Positions 40,987 to 49,781 are shown, numbered from the stretch's first letter. The stretch: 64,000 nucleotides of DNA from Bacteroidota bacterium (GCA_016721435.1 JADKIC010000004.1:62001-126000); one strand, 5' to 3'. Notes: generated by a model from the sequence alone, not told the origin. Made by a program: numbers and translations.

Positions 40987-41534
40987 GATAGCACAAAGAT
41001 ACAAAATGCAGGGGATGTGATGAAAAGTGAGCAGGTGTGAGAAATACTGGGAGGTATAATTTTTAACATCACAAAGTCATTCATTTCATACCCGTTACCG
41101 ATATCAAAATCCTTGACTTCCTCAATGATAAATCCCATTTTAAAGTAGAAGTTGATGGCGGTGTAATTTTTTCTGTTTACGGTGAGACGCAATGTTTTAA
41201 TCGTCGGAATTTTATCAAAAACCTCATTTAACAAGTAGCGCCCCAATCCTTTCTGATGATAGCCGGTATCCACATAAAGTTTATGCAGAAAGTAGGCCCC
41301 ATCACCGTTATGACTGTACGATAAATATCCGGCAGGATGTTCGTCTGTAGTTAATATAAAAAAGCGGTGACCGGTGTTTAACTGCTCCTCTAAAGCCGCT
41401 TTGGAATACATTTTTTCCAGCATATAGTCTATTTGTTCCATGCTGATGATAGCAGGATAATGAACCTTCCAGATACGATTCGCCAAATCATAAATAACGG
41501 GGATATCCCGTGCAGTTGCCTCATAAACTTTCAT
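40791..41534 (-). CDS. GNAT-family N-acetyltransferase with suspect 3' end
   Basis: The first ~160 residues are a complete GNAT domain: N-terminal EATARDIPVIYDLANRIWKV, acetyl-CoA loop LYVDTGYHQKGLGRYLL, then RLTVNRKNYTAINFYFKMGF and GNGYEMNDFVMLKII, where such proteins normally stop. The frame instead continues for about 85 residues into aroC in another frame, giving a low-plausibility tail. A lost stop or a frame error near 41050-41060 would explain this. The true gene probably ends near 41050, upstream of the aroC start. Substrate unknown. Confidence 0.75.
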   Translation of the reverse strand: MKVYEATARDIPVIYDLANRIWKVHYPAIISMEQIDYMLEKMYSKAALEEQLNTGHRFFILTTDEHPAGYLSYSHNGDGAYFLHKLYVDTGYHQKGLGRYLLNEVFDKIPTIKTLRLTVNRKNYTAINFYFKMGFIIEEVKDFDIGNGYEMNDFVMLKIIPPSISHTCSLFITSPAFCIFVLSWQAIHSGSYFVLLRLVNLTEQELGLLLMDVPQDLKSIPQPFRRSSTVVVRVKVKSPLPEMKKIS

Positions 41535-41562
41535 GGAGTAAAGATACCTTTTTGGAGGATCG

Positions 41563-41607
41563 TCTCGTCAGAATCATCTCATCTGCGATGATATGATTCT
41601 GACGAGA
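41563..41607. repeat. Long hairpin, 15-bp perfect stem
   Basis: TCTCGTCAGAATCAT pairs with ATGATTCTGACGAGA around a 15-nt spacer. It lies 28 nt upstream of the acetyltransferase start and left of the IS110 remnant. There is no T-tract suggesting a terminator. It may be a regulatory structure or a REP-like element. Confidence 0.55.
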
Positions 41608-41671
41608 TCAATTAGTGAGATGATCATTCATTCGCAGGTTCTTTTTCCGGAACCCTGAAGGGGTTCAACAT

Positions 41672-41702
41672 CGCTAACCCCGGATGCAATCCGGGGTTAG
41701 CG
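41672..41702. repeat. REP-like palindrome beside the IS110 element
   Basis: Perfect 14-bp arms CGCTAACCCCGGAT / ATCCGGGGTTAGCG around GCA. It is embedded in AACCCTGAAGGGGTTCAAC and AACCCTGAAGG motifs of the kind often scattered through Bacteroidota intergenic DNA. Confidence 0.6.
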
Positions 41703-41803
41703 ACACCACCCCTCAACCCTGAAGGCCGTATGTTTGTAAAGCATAAGTTCCAGAATGTTATTAGTTTTAGTTTGCAAACTAACCATTAATAAAACCGAAA
41801 CTT

Positions 41804-42871
41804 ATGCAAGCACAAAATAACATATTGGATTTCAAAGGACAAAAACATTTATGTAGGTTTTGATGTACATATAAAGAGTTGGAAAGTAACGATAATGACC
41901 GAAAATTGACCCATAAGACATTTTTCTCAGGAGCCAAATCCAAATTTGTTATATGATTACTTGGATAGAAATTTCCCTGGTGGAACTTATCATTCAGCCT
42001 ACGAGGCGGGATTTTGTGGTTACTGGATTCATAACCGGTTAAAATCTTTGGAATAAACCTTCTATAGTAGTTAATGCTGCGGATATACCGACAACCCATA
42101 AAGAAAAGTTCAGAAGGAAGATGCTCGCGATAGTCGGAAAATAGCCAGAGATTAAGGAATGGGAATTTAACGCAATATATGTTCCTACTGTTAAAAACAG
42201 CGAAGATAGAAGTTTGGTACGCACGCGATCTGCATTAGTTAAAGATTTGACTAGGAATAAAACCGGGTGAAATCATTTCTTCATTTCCACGGTATTAAAT
42301 TACCAGAAAGGTGCAGTAAGTCGACTACAAGCTGGTCAAATCAATTTGTTAATTGGCTAGAGGGCATTGAAATGGAAGAATTGAGTGGCAAGCAGGCACT
42401 TGAGAGTATTGTTTTATCCAGTAAGAACTTAAGAGCCTCTGTTTTGCAAACAACAAGACATATAAATGAGTTATCAAAACAGAAAGATATAGAAGTAACG
42501 TACAGCTATTAAGAAGTGCCGGGTATAAACATTAACGGCATGATGATATTGACGGAGTTGGAAGACATAAATCGATTTAAAATTTTGATGCACTATCGTG
42601 GTTTATGGCTAATACCATCAACACATTCAAGGAGAAAAGGAGGTTGTGGGAGGAAATCACATCACGGGGCCACAGTATTTTGCGAAGCGCAATAATAGAG
42701 AGCGCGTGGGTAGCGGCAAGGTATGATCCTGCGTTAATAAAAAGTTATAATGAATTATGTAGGCGAATGGAACCCAATAAGGCCATAATAAGAATAGCTA
42801 GAAAATTATTAAATAGAATAAGATATGTATTAAAAGAGAAAAAGGCATACGAGTGTTCTATAGTGCAATAA
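41804..42871 (+). mobile_element. IS110-family transposase gene, frame-broken
   Basis: The frames together give about 355 residues, the usual IS110 size. The N-terminal DEDD domain shows YVGFDVHIKSWKVTI, SAYEAGFCGYWIHNRLKS, VVNAADIPTTHKEKF and, across a shift, KEDARDSRKIARD. Then come IYVPTVKNSEDRSLVRTRSA and VKSFLHFHGIKLP. The C-terminal Transposase_20 part reads MMILTELEDINRFKNFDAL and, after further shifts, EITSRGHSILRSAIIESAWV. It ends with RIARKLLNRIRYVLKEKKAY. At least five breaks occur, so the element is either decayed or badly sequenced. IS110 recombinases use a bridge RNA from a non-coding end; its position here cannot be fixed. Element ends were not identified. Confidence 0.78.
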
Positions 42872-43451
42872 ACAACAATTTCTATGAAACAAATTGAATT
42901 AGTGAGACTGCTATTAGCCCCTTGCAGTACTGAGCAATCGGTGTCCGCTACCTGAAGGCCGCAGCTCACTTTCTATAAAAATTAAAGCACGGCAATGCGA
43001 CCCAAGTTAAAAGTTGGTTTCGCTAATAGAAGGATATTTTATAGTAATTGTTTCAAAGGAAGATGCAAATAAAACAAGTAGAATGATTGAGTTTTATTAG
43101 CCATATTAGACAGTAAATGGTGTAAAAAATAAAAAGCCTCAATAAGGAAACTTATAGGATGTTACGTCATAAACCCTATTGCTGATGGGTTGCTCTCCAG
43201 CAGAGCCCATTTCCTCTTGGGGTTTACTTAACAAAAATAGTATAATAACCGTCCGAAACTTGTTTTACAACATAGAAGGGGTTGAACCGAGGAATAGCAG
43301 GCATAAAGAAAATCTGTAGCATACGATCGCTTGAAATAGAAGCAATCATGTTTTTGCATAGCTGAAGCTAATACAGCAAGACAATATTTTATCGAATCAT
43401 ACCTATTCGCTTTGCCTGTGAAACATTGGATAATAATAATCCACGATGCGC

Positions 43452-43600
43452 ATAATCCTGTCGCCACGCTGTGGCTATAATAATTTCGCTCCTACGGAGC
43501 TTTTAAAAACAGAAATCCTCCATGCCATAATAATGTCGCTCCTACGGAGCTTTTAACAATAGGAATCCGCGATGCTATAATAATGCAGCCAAGCTGTGGA
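43452..43600. repeat. Array of hairpin units with 50-bp period
   Basis: ATAATAAT recurs at exactly 43477, 43527 and 43577, and a variant lies at 43452. Between these sit short perfect hairpins that differ from unit to unit: GCCAC-GCT-GTGGC (43463-43475), GCTCC-TAC-GGAGC (43488-43500 and 43538-43550), and CAGC-CAA-GCTG (43586-43596). Linkers share AATCC and GATGC motifs. Confidence 0.65.
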
Positions 43601-43637
43601 TTTTGCGCCATAACCACAATAGTAGACAAACCTTAAA

Positions 43638-43673
43638 CCATGAAGCAGAATCGCAAAAAGCGATACGCTTCAT
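43638..43673 (-). repeat. Remote, inverted copy of the CCATGAAGC palindrome
   Basis: Reverse-orientation copy of the 38-bp element found three times at 48626-48776. The arms CCATGAAGC and GCTTCAT enclose ATCGC / GCGAT. It differs by one extra A in the loop and a changed last two bases. Confidence 0.65.
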
Positions 43674-43700
43674 AAACTCCTAAACTTTAAACCTTAAACG

Positions 43701-44930
43701 TCAAAACTTCTCCAGCAAAGCCTTCGCCTCATCGGCCGCTCGTCGACAATGATTCCTCACCTGAAAAACACGCGACAATAACTTCGACACTTTTTCGGTC
43801 TTGGCTTCCTCTTCAATTTCAACGATCAACTTCAACGTACCTTGCATTCCGAAAGCTTGCAGGTATTGCTTTAAATGCTCGAGTGATAAAAGAATGGGAT
43901 CCGATTCGTTCTTGGTAATGGCATCATCCAGCGTTTTCATGATGAATGGCAATTGCGCCATGTACTCATTTAAAATATTTCGAACCGCTTTCGTCTCACC
44001 ATTCTGATATTGAGCCAGCACGTCTGCGCGAATCAGTACCAGCTCTACATCCTGAAGTTTAAATTTGATGTCCTTGGTAGACAGGGGCGGAGGTGCAAGA
44101 GGACGCAAGGGCTCCGGAGCAACAACAGGCGCAGCAATACTCTTTTCTTTTTCAACAGGGGCGACGGTCTTCGCTTCTTTTTTCTGTTGTACAGGAGCAG
44201 GTGAAAGAGGAGGTGTTACCACGGCTTCCACGCGTGTTCGGGGAGGGGCGGGCGCTGGGGCGGGAGGTGCATTTTTTAACCGTTGCAGCGTACCGTTCAT
44301 GAGAAAAATGATCACCAGCAACACGAGACATACAGCCGTAAGAAGATAAAACCATTGCTTCCACGATGCAGCTTCGTCTCTAACGGCATCACTATCTGAA
44401 AGTTTGTCATTGATGATTTCCGACTTTTGTTCGTTCAGCTGACTAATGATATTCTCCAGGGAATCTATTCGCTCCTGCACTCCCTGCCGGTTCAAACTGT
44501 CTTTTATTTTCCAGGCAGCTTCACGGGCAACGATGGCAGTTTTAGGATTTCCTGACGCTAAATGCCATTCCGCATACGCTTCATAGGTTCGGATTAACTC
44601 ATCTGACAAGGCATTCTTTTCTGCCCAGATCATGGCACTGTCCAGAAAGGCGGCAGCAGGTTTTATTTTCCGCTGTGCCTGCAAATAATTGGCTGTCCAA
44701 AGCGAGGCTTTTATTTTTGTTGCTGCATTTTCTGCTGTCATTGGCTGACCGGTGATAGTATCCAGCGACAAATACGCCTCTTTCACTTTACCTGACTTCC
44801 ACCATTGCACGGCACGGGTGAGGGTTTCGCGAAGACTACTATCACTCAAAGCGATGTGCTGTGCAGACGATGGCAACGAAATGCTGATCAGAAGAAGTGT
44901 TAAAACCGTAAATAGGATCTTGTCTTTCAT
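43701..44930 (-). CDS. Membrane protein with helical N-terminal region and HPt-like C terminus
   Basis: 409 residues. A signal peptide (ILFTVLTLLLISISLPSSAQ) is followed by about 150 residues of helical, TPR-like repeats, then a short coiled coil (RIDSLENIISQLNEQKSEII). A transmembrane helix (WFYLLTAVCLVLLVIIFLM) and a proline/alanine-rich linker come next. The last ~110 residues form a cytoplasmic helical domain. They resemble an HPt fold (SLEHLKQYLQAFGMQGTLKL, IVEIEEEAKTEK), with a histidine in the expected helix but no standard HxLKG motif. The assignment is tentative. It may be a signalling scaffold; no known family name is offered. It is divergent from the aminotransferase at 45106. Confidence 0.65.
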   Translation of the reverse strand: MKDKILFTVLTLLLISISLPSSAQHIALSDSSLRETLTRAVQWWKSGKVKEAYLSLDTITGQPMTAENAATKIKASLWTANYLQAQRKIKPAAAFLDSAMIWAEKNALSDELIRTYEAYAEWHLASGNPKTAIVAREAAWKIKDSLNRQGVQERIDSLENIISQLNEQKSEIINDKLSDSDAVRDEAASWKQWFYLLTAVCLVLLVIIFLMNGTLQRLKNAPPAPAPAPPRTRVEAVVTPPLSPAPVQQKKEAKTVAPVEKEKSIAAPVVAPEPLRPLAPPPLSTKDIKFKLQDVELVLIRADVLAQYQNGETKAVRNILNEYMAQLPFIMKTLDDAITKNESDPILLSLEHLKQYLQAFGMQGTLKLIVEIEEEAKTEKVSKLLSRVFQVRNHCRRAADEAKALLEKF

Positions 44931-45105
44931 ATACGTTGCGAAATTAAGTGCTTTTCAGCTGGCGGAAGGCAATTATTTACTGCGATTTATACACGATGAA
45001 ACATCTTGCTTATCAATGCACCATGTATTTAAGAGGGGAAAACTATGAGAAATATCCTCTTTTAAATGCGACCTTTTACGTAGGTTTGTATCCTATTTTA
45101 TACTT

Positions 45106-46392
45106 ATGTCAGCAACTCTTCAGACGTCCACTTCCTATCCCGTTTCAGCAATGGCCGAAACGTTAATCGGTTCCGAAATTATTAAACTCGGAAATGAAGT
45201 GAATGAGCGCATCAAAGCAGGGGAGAAGATTTCAAATTTCACTATTGGTGATTTCGATCCATCCATCTTCCCAATTCCCTCTCTGCTTCTCCAGGAAATT
45301 ATAAACGCCTACAAGGAAGGGTATACCAATTACCCAATGGCCAATGGAATGCCCGAGCTTCGCGCTGCTGTTGCCGAATGGTCGAAAGATACGTATGGCT
45401 TGCAGTATACACCCAACGAAGTGTTGGTGGCGGGTGGTTCACGTCCTGTTATCTACGGAATTTATGCAACATTAATCGATGCGGGCGATAAAGTCATCTT
45501 TCCTGTGCCCTCCTGGAACAACAATCACTATTGCCACCTCTTTGGAGCAGAGCCTTTAGAAGTAGAATGCAGACCGGAGAATAATTTCATGCCAATGGCA
45601 GAAGATATTAAGCCCTTGATCAGCGATGCCCGCTTACTTGCCTTATGTTCTCCGCAAAATCCCACCGGTACTATGTTTGGTAAAGAACAACTTGAGGCCA
45701 TTTGCGATCTTGTGCTCGAGGAAAATATGCGTAGAGGAAGTGCACAGAAACCCCTTTATATCATGTATGATCAGGTGTATGGAGCGCTGGTTTACGGGGA
45801 GAATAACCATTGCGATCCTGTGTCTCTGCGTCCTGAATTGAGACCTTATACCATCTATGTGGATGGAATTTCGAAATCTTTAGCAGCAACAGGAGTGCGA
45901 GTGGGTTGGGCGTTAGGTCCCGCTTATATCATCGATAAAATGAAGGCGATCATTGGTCATATCGGAGCATGGTCACCGAAAGCCGAGCAAATAGCCACCG
46001 CACGTTTCCTCTCGAATAAGAAGGAGATGGGTGAATTTATGTCCACCTTCAAAGCGGAAATAGCGAACCGTTTGCATGCGATCTATGCAGGCTTTGAGGC
46101 GTTGCGGAAAGAAGGATTTAAAGTACGATGTATTGAGCCGGCTGCTGCAATTTATCTCACTGTACAGTTTGATCTGAAAGGGAAAGTGACTGCCGGTGGA
46201 AAGAAGCTGGAGAATACCACTGATGTCATCGCGTATATTCTGAATGAAGCTAAACTGGCCATGGTGCCCTTTTCTGCTTTTGGCGCTTCTGCCGACAGCA
46301 ATTGGTATCGTTTATCGGTGGGGACGTGTAAGATGGAGGAACTCGACGATTTGTTTGTTCGCCTTCGGAATGCATTAAAATCCTTGTCGTAA
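45106..46392 (+). CDS. Class I/II PLP-dependent aminotransferase
   Basis: Fold type I aminotransferase of 428 residues, probably cytoplasmic, of the aspartate-aminotransferase-like group. Motifs: NFTIGDFDPSIFPIP, YTNYPMANGMPELRAAVAEW, VLVAGGSRPVIYGIYATLID, the substrate region PVPSWNNNHYCHL, SPQNPTGTMF, MYDQVYGALVY, and the Schiff-base lysine in YVDGISKSLAATGVRVGWAL. A C-terminal NWYRLSVGTCKMEEL supplies the carboxylate-binding arginine. The exact amino donor cannot be told. The start follows an AT-rich 175-nt gap. Intact. Confidence 0.9.
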   Translation: MSATLQTSTSYPVSAMAETLIGSEIIKLGNEVNERIKAGEKISNFTIGDFDPSIFPIPSLLLQEIINAYKEGYTNYPMANGMPELRAAVAEWSKDTYGLQYTPNEVLVAGGSRPVIYGIYATLIDAGDKVIFPVPSWNNNHYCHLFGAEPLEVECRPENNFMPMAEDIKPLISDARLLALCSPQNPTGTMFGKEQLEAICDLVLEENMRRGSAQKPLYIMYDQVYGALVYGENNHCDPVSLRPELRPYTIYVDGISKSLAATGVRVGWALGPAYIIDKMKAIIGHIGAWSPKAEQIATARFLSNKKEMGEFMSTFKAEIANRLHAIYAGFEALRKEGFKVRCIEPAAAIYLTVQFDLKGKVTAGGKKLENTTDVIAYILNEAKLAMVPFSAFGASADSNWYRLSVGTCKMEELDDLFVRLRNALKSLS

Positions 46393-46537
46393 TTTTTATT
46401 TCAGTGTGAAGAGATAGGCTGCTCGTACATGAAAATGAACGACTGGTCGATTCTCCCTTTGAATTAGCATTTTTTTTACTTGCTTTGCGGCATTGAAAGA
46501 AGGAATTTAAAATTTAACAGAAAAGGCATTGTCAATT

Positions 46538-47621
46538 ATGGAAAACAATTATTGTGTTATTATGGCCGGTGGTGTTGGAAGCCGTTTCTGGCCCATGAGT
46601 CGCAATGCCCGTCCAAAACAGTTTCTGGATGTGCTGGGAACAGGAAAAACGCTGATTCAACAAACCTATGAGCGATTTTTGAAAATTTGTCCCAAAGAGA
46701 ATATTATCATCGTCACCAACGCTGATTATACAAAGGCTGTCCTTGAACAGCTTCCGGATATCAAACCCGACCAGGTCCTTTCCGAGCCGCTGCGTCGTAA
46801 TACAGCCCCCTGTATGGCCTATGCCGCAAATAAAATTTTGAAGCGGAATCCCAATGCCAATATGGTGGTCGCGCCGAGTGATCATGTTATTTTGAAAGAG
46901 GAAGCTTTTATTGAGGCGTTGGAAGGTTGTCTGGCCTTTACGGAAAACGAAAATGTATTGCTGACACTAGGCATCAAACCCAGTCGTCCGGATACCGGCT
47001 ATGGTTACATTCAGTTTATTGATGACAAACGGGAGCAACACAATAAAATTGCGAAAGTGAAAACTTTCACCGAGAAGCCAAATCTCGAAATGGCCAAGTT
47101 TTTCTCCAGACCGGTGAGTTTCTCTGGAATGCGGGAATATTTGTGTGGAATGTGAAGGCAATTCTTACGGCGATCGATGAACACCTTCCCGAAATGGCGG
47201 CCATCTTTAAAGAGGGAATGAAATGTACGATTCTCCTCAGGAAGAAGAATTCATAAAATCAGCGTATGAGCAATGCACCAATATCTCCATCGATTTTGCG
47301 ATAATGGAAAAAGCGAAGAATGTACATGTGATGAGTGCAGAATTCGGCTGGAGTGACCTCGGTACCTGGGGCTCATTGTATGAACATATCGGACATGATG
47401 AAAATGCCAATGCCATCGTAGGTAAAAATGTAATGGTGTATGACTCTTCGAACTGTATTGTTAACGTGCCGAAAGATAAACTGGTCGTACTACAGGGTCT
47501 GGATGATTATATAGTTGTTGAGGCGGATAATATTTTACTCGTGTGCAAGAAGAGCGAAGAACAGCAGATTAAGCAGTTTGTGAATGATGTAAAGCTCAAG
47601 AAAGGCGAAAAGTTCGTTTGA
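46538..47621 (+). CDS. Mannose-1-phosphate guanylyltransferase (two frame breaks)
   Basis: Makes GDP-mannose from mannose-1-phosphate and GTP, for glycan and surface-polysaccharide synthesis. About 361 residues. The N-terminal nucleotidyltransferase motif is VIMAGGVGSRFWPMSR, with the catalytic region PKQFLD, then SEPLRRNTAPCMAYAA, VVAPSDHVI and PDTGYGYIQ. After the breaks come TGEFLWNAGIFVWNVKAIL and SAEFGWSDLGTWGSLYEHI. Breaks near 47101 (one T; KFFLQTGEFLW) and 47222 (one A; EGMKMYDSP) are both homopolymer losses. The ATG at 46538 is preferred over the TTG at 46529. The single-domain form lacks the PMI domain of bifunctional ManC enzymes. Confidence 0.92.
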
Positions 47622-47735
47622 TTAGAGATTTCGTTGTCAATAGTATTTTTTGCTGCTCGCTTCTGGCTACTTGCTACTTGCTTTTATTTTTTATAAATTA
47701 ATTTATTTAAGTTTCTTAATTACCTCTCCCCTGGA

Positions 47736-47790
47736 CCTCGAAGCTATAGCGAAGGAGGGTCCTCGACCTCTAAAGCTTTAGCGAAGGAGG
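47736..47790. repeat. Two tandem imperfect palindromes
   Basis: Two related units in the gap after the guanylyltransferase gene. 47736-47758 is CCTCGAAGCTATAGCG followed by AAGGAGG. 47767-47790 is CCTCTAAAGCTTTAGCG followed by AAGGAGG. Both centres (AGCTATAGC and TAAAGCTTTA) are palindromic but different, as in the other repeat arrays here. Confidence 0.5.
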
Positions 47791-47832
47791 TTAAGGGACA
47801 CCTTTGAGAGTTGTTAACAGCACCTAAAGTAT

Positions 47833-48570
47833 TTATTTTTCGATTCGATAGTTGTTAATAAAACTTTTTAGTTTCATGGCCAGTACTCCGAAAATGGCTT
47901 CACTGAAAATACTGCCACTCATCTTACTTTGTCCTTCGCTGCGATCGGTGAAAATAATTGGAACTTCTTTCAGTTTAAAACCCAGCTTCCATGCGGCGAA
48001 TTTCATTTCAATCTGGAAAGCATAGCCGGTGAATTTTATTTTATTCAAATCAATCGTCTCAAGTACCTTGCGCTGATAGCATTTAAAACCTGCGGTAGTA
48101 TCTCGTATAGGCATACCCGTTATGATGCGTACATACATAGAGGCGAAGTATGACATCATCACCCTGCCCATAGGCCAGTTCACCACATTAACGCCGGTAA
48201 TATACCTCGAACCGATACTCAGATCTGCACCTTCTTCCGCACAGGCGCGGTAAAGCCGAACCAGGTCATCCGGATTATGTGAAAAATCAGCATCCATTTC
48301 GAAAATGAAATTATACTGCTTTTTCAATGCCCACTGAAACCCGTGAATATAAGCCGTACCCAAACCTAACTTCCCTGCCCGCTGTTCCATGAAAAGCCGA
48401 TCGCTGAACTCTTCCTGTAATTTTTTTACAATCTCCGCCGTACCATCTTTGGAGTTATCATCAATAACCAGCAAATGAAAAGGGTGCGGCAAATGCATCA
48501 CCGTACGGATCATCTTCCCGATGTTCTCCTTCTCATTGTAAGTAGGTATGATGACTAAGCAGTTGGACAC
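47833..48570 (-). CDS. Polyprenol-phosphate mannosyltransferase-like GT2 glycosyltransferase
   Basis: 245-residue family 2 glycosyltransferase resembling dolichol-phosphate mannose synthase (DPM1 type). It transfers a sugar from a nucleotide donor to a polyprenyl phosphate at the membrane. Motifs are IIPTYNEKENIGKMI, the DXD-region sequences VIDDNSKDGT and EMDADFSHNPDDL, SIGSRYITGV, RDTTAGFKCYQR, and the C-terminal FTDRSEGQSKMSGSI. No C-terminal membrane domain is present, as in soluble or peripheral DPM1 enzymes. Its neighbour at 46538 would supply GDP-mannose, which supports mannose as donor. Confidence 0.88.
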   Translation of the reverse strand: MSNCLVIIPTYNEKENIGKMIRTVMHLPHPFHLLVIDDNSKDGTAEIVKKLQEEFSDRLFMEQRAGKLGLGTAYIHGFQWALKKQYNFIFEMDADFSHNPDDLVRLYRACAEEGADLSIGSRYITGVNVVNWPMGRVMMSYFASMYVRIITGMPIRDTTAGFKCYQRKVLETIDLNKIKFTGYAFQIEMKFAAWKLGFKLKEVPIIFTDRSEGQSKMSGSIFSEAIFGVLAMKLKSFINNYRIEK

Positions 48571-48625
48571 GGTTAAAGTTTAAGGTTTAAAGTTTAAAGT
48601 TTAAGGTTCAAGGTTTAAAGGGCTC

Positions 48626-48776
48626 CCATGAAGCGTATCGCTTTTCGCGATTCTGCTTCATGGTTAAAGGTTCAAGGCGTGCCATGAAGCGTATCGCTTT
48701 TCGCGATTCTGCTTCATGGTTTAATGTTTAAGGGGCTCCCATGAAGCGTATCGCTTTTCGCGATTCTGCTTCATGG
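48626..48776. repeat. Three tandem copies of a 38-bp imperfect palindrome
   Basis: Identical copies at 48626-48663, 48682-48719 and 48739-48776. Each has outer arms CCATGAAGC / GCTTCATGG, an asymmetric bulge (GT against TCT), inner arms ATCGC / GCGAT and a TTTTC loop. Linkers are GTTTAAGG/GTTCAAGG-type sequence. The last copy ends 1 nt before the stop codon of the deoxyhypusine-synthase-like gene. A fourth, inverted copy lies at 43638. Confidence 0.75.
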
Positions 48777-48777
48777 T

Positions 48778-49750
48778 TTAATGTTTAAGTAGCCACGCGA
48801 AGACTAGAGGAGCTACGATACTTGCGTCCGATTCAATAATAAATTTAGGCGTATGAATATCTAATTTTCCCCAGGTGATTTTTTCGTTGGGGACAGCTCC
48901 TGAGTAGGAACCATAAGAGGTGGTACTGTCACTGATCTGACAGAAATAACTCCAGAACGGAATTTTATCCATCTCCATATCCTGGTACAACATCGGCACA
49001 ACACATATTGGGAAATCTCCTGCTATTCCTCCGCCAATCTGGAAGAAACCGATACCTTTTCCTGCTGAATTTTTAATGTAATAATCGGCGAGCCAGGTCA
49101 TGTATTCAATTCCGCTTTTCATGGTGGAGGGTTGTAGTTCACCTTTAATGCAGTAAGAAGCGAAGATGTTTCCCATGGTTGAATCTTCCCAGCCCGGAAC
49201 GATGATCGGAAGATTACGCTCGGCTGCAGCCAGCATCCAGCTGTTTTTTGGATCTATTTCATAGTACTGCTCCATCTCTTTGCTAAGGAGCATTTTGTAC
49301 ATGTACTCGTGCGGAAAATAGCGTTCGCCTTTATCCTGCGCCCTTCCATTGCTTGAAAATATGCTTCTGAATTCTGCGGAATGCTTCTTCTTCAGGAATA
49401 CACGTATCGGTAACGCGATTATAACCGCCTTCTAAAAGCTCCCATTCATCCGTTGGTCCGAGGTCGCGGTAATGAGGAACTCTTTTATAATGGGAATGTG
49501 CCACCAGATTCATGATATCTTCTTCCAGATTGGCACCGGTACAGGAAATAATATCTACTTTTCCCTGACGAATGATTTCCGCAAGTGATATTCCCAATTC
49601 TGCAGTGCTCATTGCACCCGCCAGCGTGATCATCATCTTACCGCCTTCCAGCAAATGTTGTTCATACCCTTTGGCAGCATCTACCAGAGCGGCAGCATTG
49701 AAATGGAGATAGTTCTTTTCAATAAATTGTGAAACAGGGCCTCTTTGCAT
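48778..49750 (-). CDS. Deoxyhypusine synthase-family protein (one frame break)
   Basis: NAD-dependent enzyme family that transfers the aminobutyl group of spermidine; some bacterial members act on other amines, for instance as homospermidine synthase. About 324 residues. Sequences include MITLAGAMSTAELGISLAEI, DIISCTGANLEEDIMNLVAH, IVPGWEDSTMGNIFASYC, FFQIGGGIAGDFPICVVPML, the STTSYGSYSGAVPNEKITWG segment, and DASIVAPLVFAW. The break near 49333 is cured by removing one G (QWKAQDKGERYFPHEY). Since bacteria have no eIF5A, a polyamine or other role is expected. The stop codon abuts a repeat array. Confidence 0.85.
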
Positions 49751-49781
49751 AGCGCGATATGTATATTAATGTTTAGAAGGG

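Larger units (their letters stand above)
42872..43700. other. Gene-free interval with hairpin repeats
   Basis: 829 nt with no open frame showing codon-like conservation. It holds an 11-bp copy of CCTGAAGGCCG (42951-42961) that also occurs left of the IS110 gene, an array of 50-bp hairpin units (43452-43600), a palindrome shared with 48.6-48.8 kb (43638-43673), and TTTAAACCTTAAAC motifs. The rest (42962-43440) has nothing I recognise. Confidence 0.6.

Noticed and set aside
41563..41702. Hairpins as a rho-independent terminator of the acetyltransferase
   Set aside because: They lie upstream of its start on the opposite side and lack a T tract.
41779..42224. Minus-strand frames across the IS110 gene
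   Set aside because: They are antisense to a recognisable transposase and have no similarity to known proteins.
43228..43467. 79-codon minus-strand frame in the repeat region
   Set aside because: Composition follows the repeats and there is no recognisable domain or neighbour link.
43452..43600. CRISPR array
   Set aside because: Only three or four units occur, with variable hairpins and no constant repeat of 25-40 bp, and no cas genes in the window.
44065..44349. Alanine/glycine-rich plus-strand frames opposite the proline-rich linker
   Set aside because: They are antisense shadows of the Pro/Ala-rich linker of the gene at 43701.
48626..48776. CRISPR array
   Set aside because: The repeats are 38 bp but separated by only 18-19 bp low-complexity linkers that resemble each other, and no cas genes are present.
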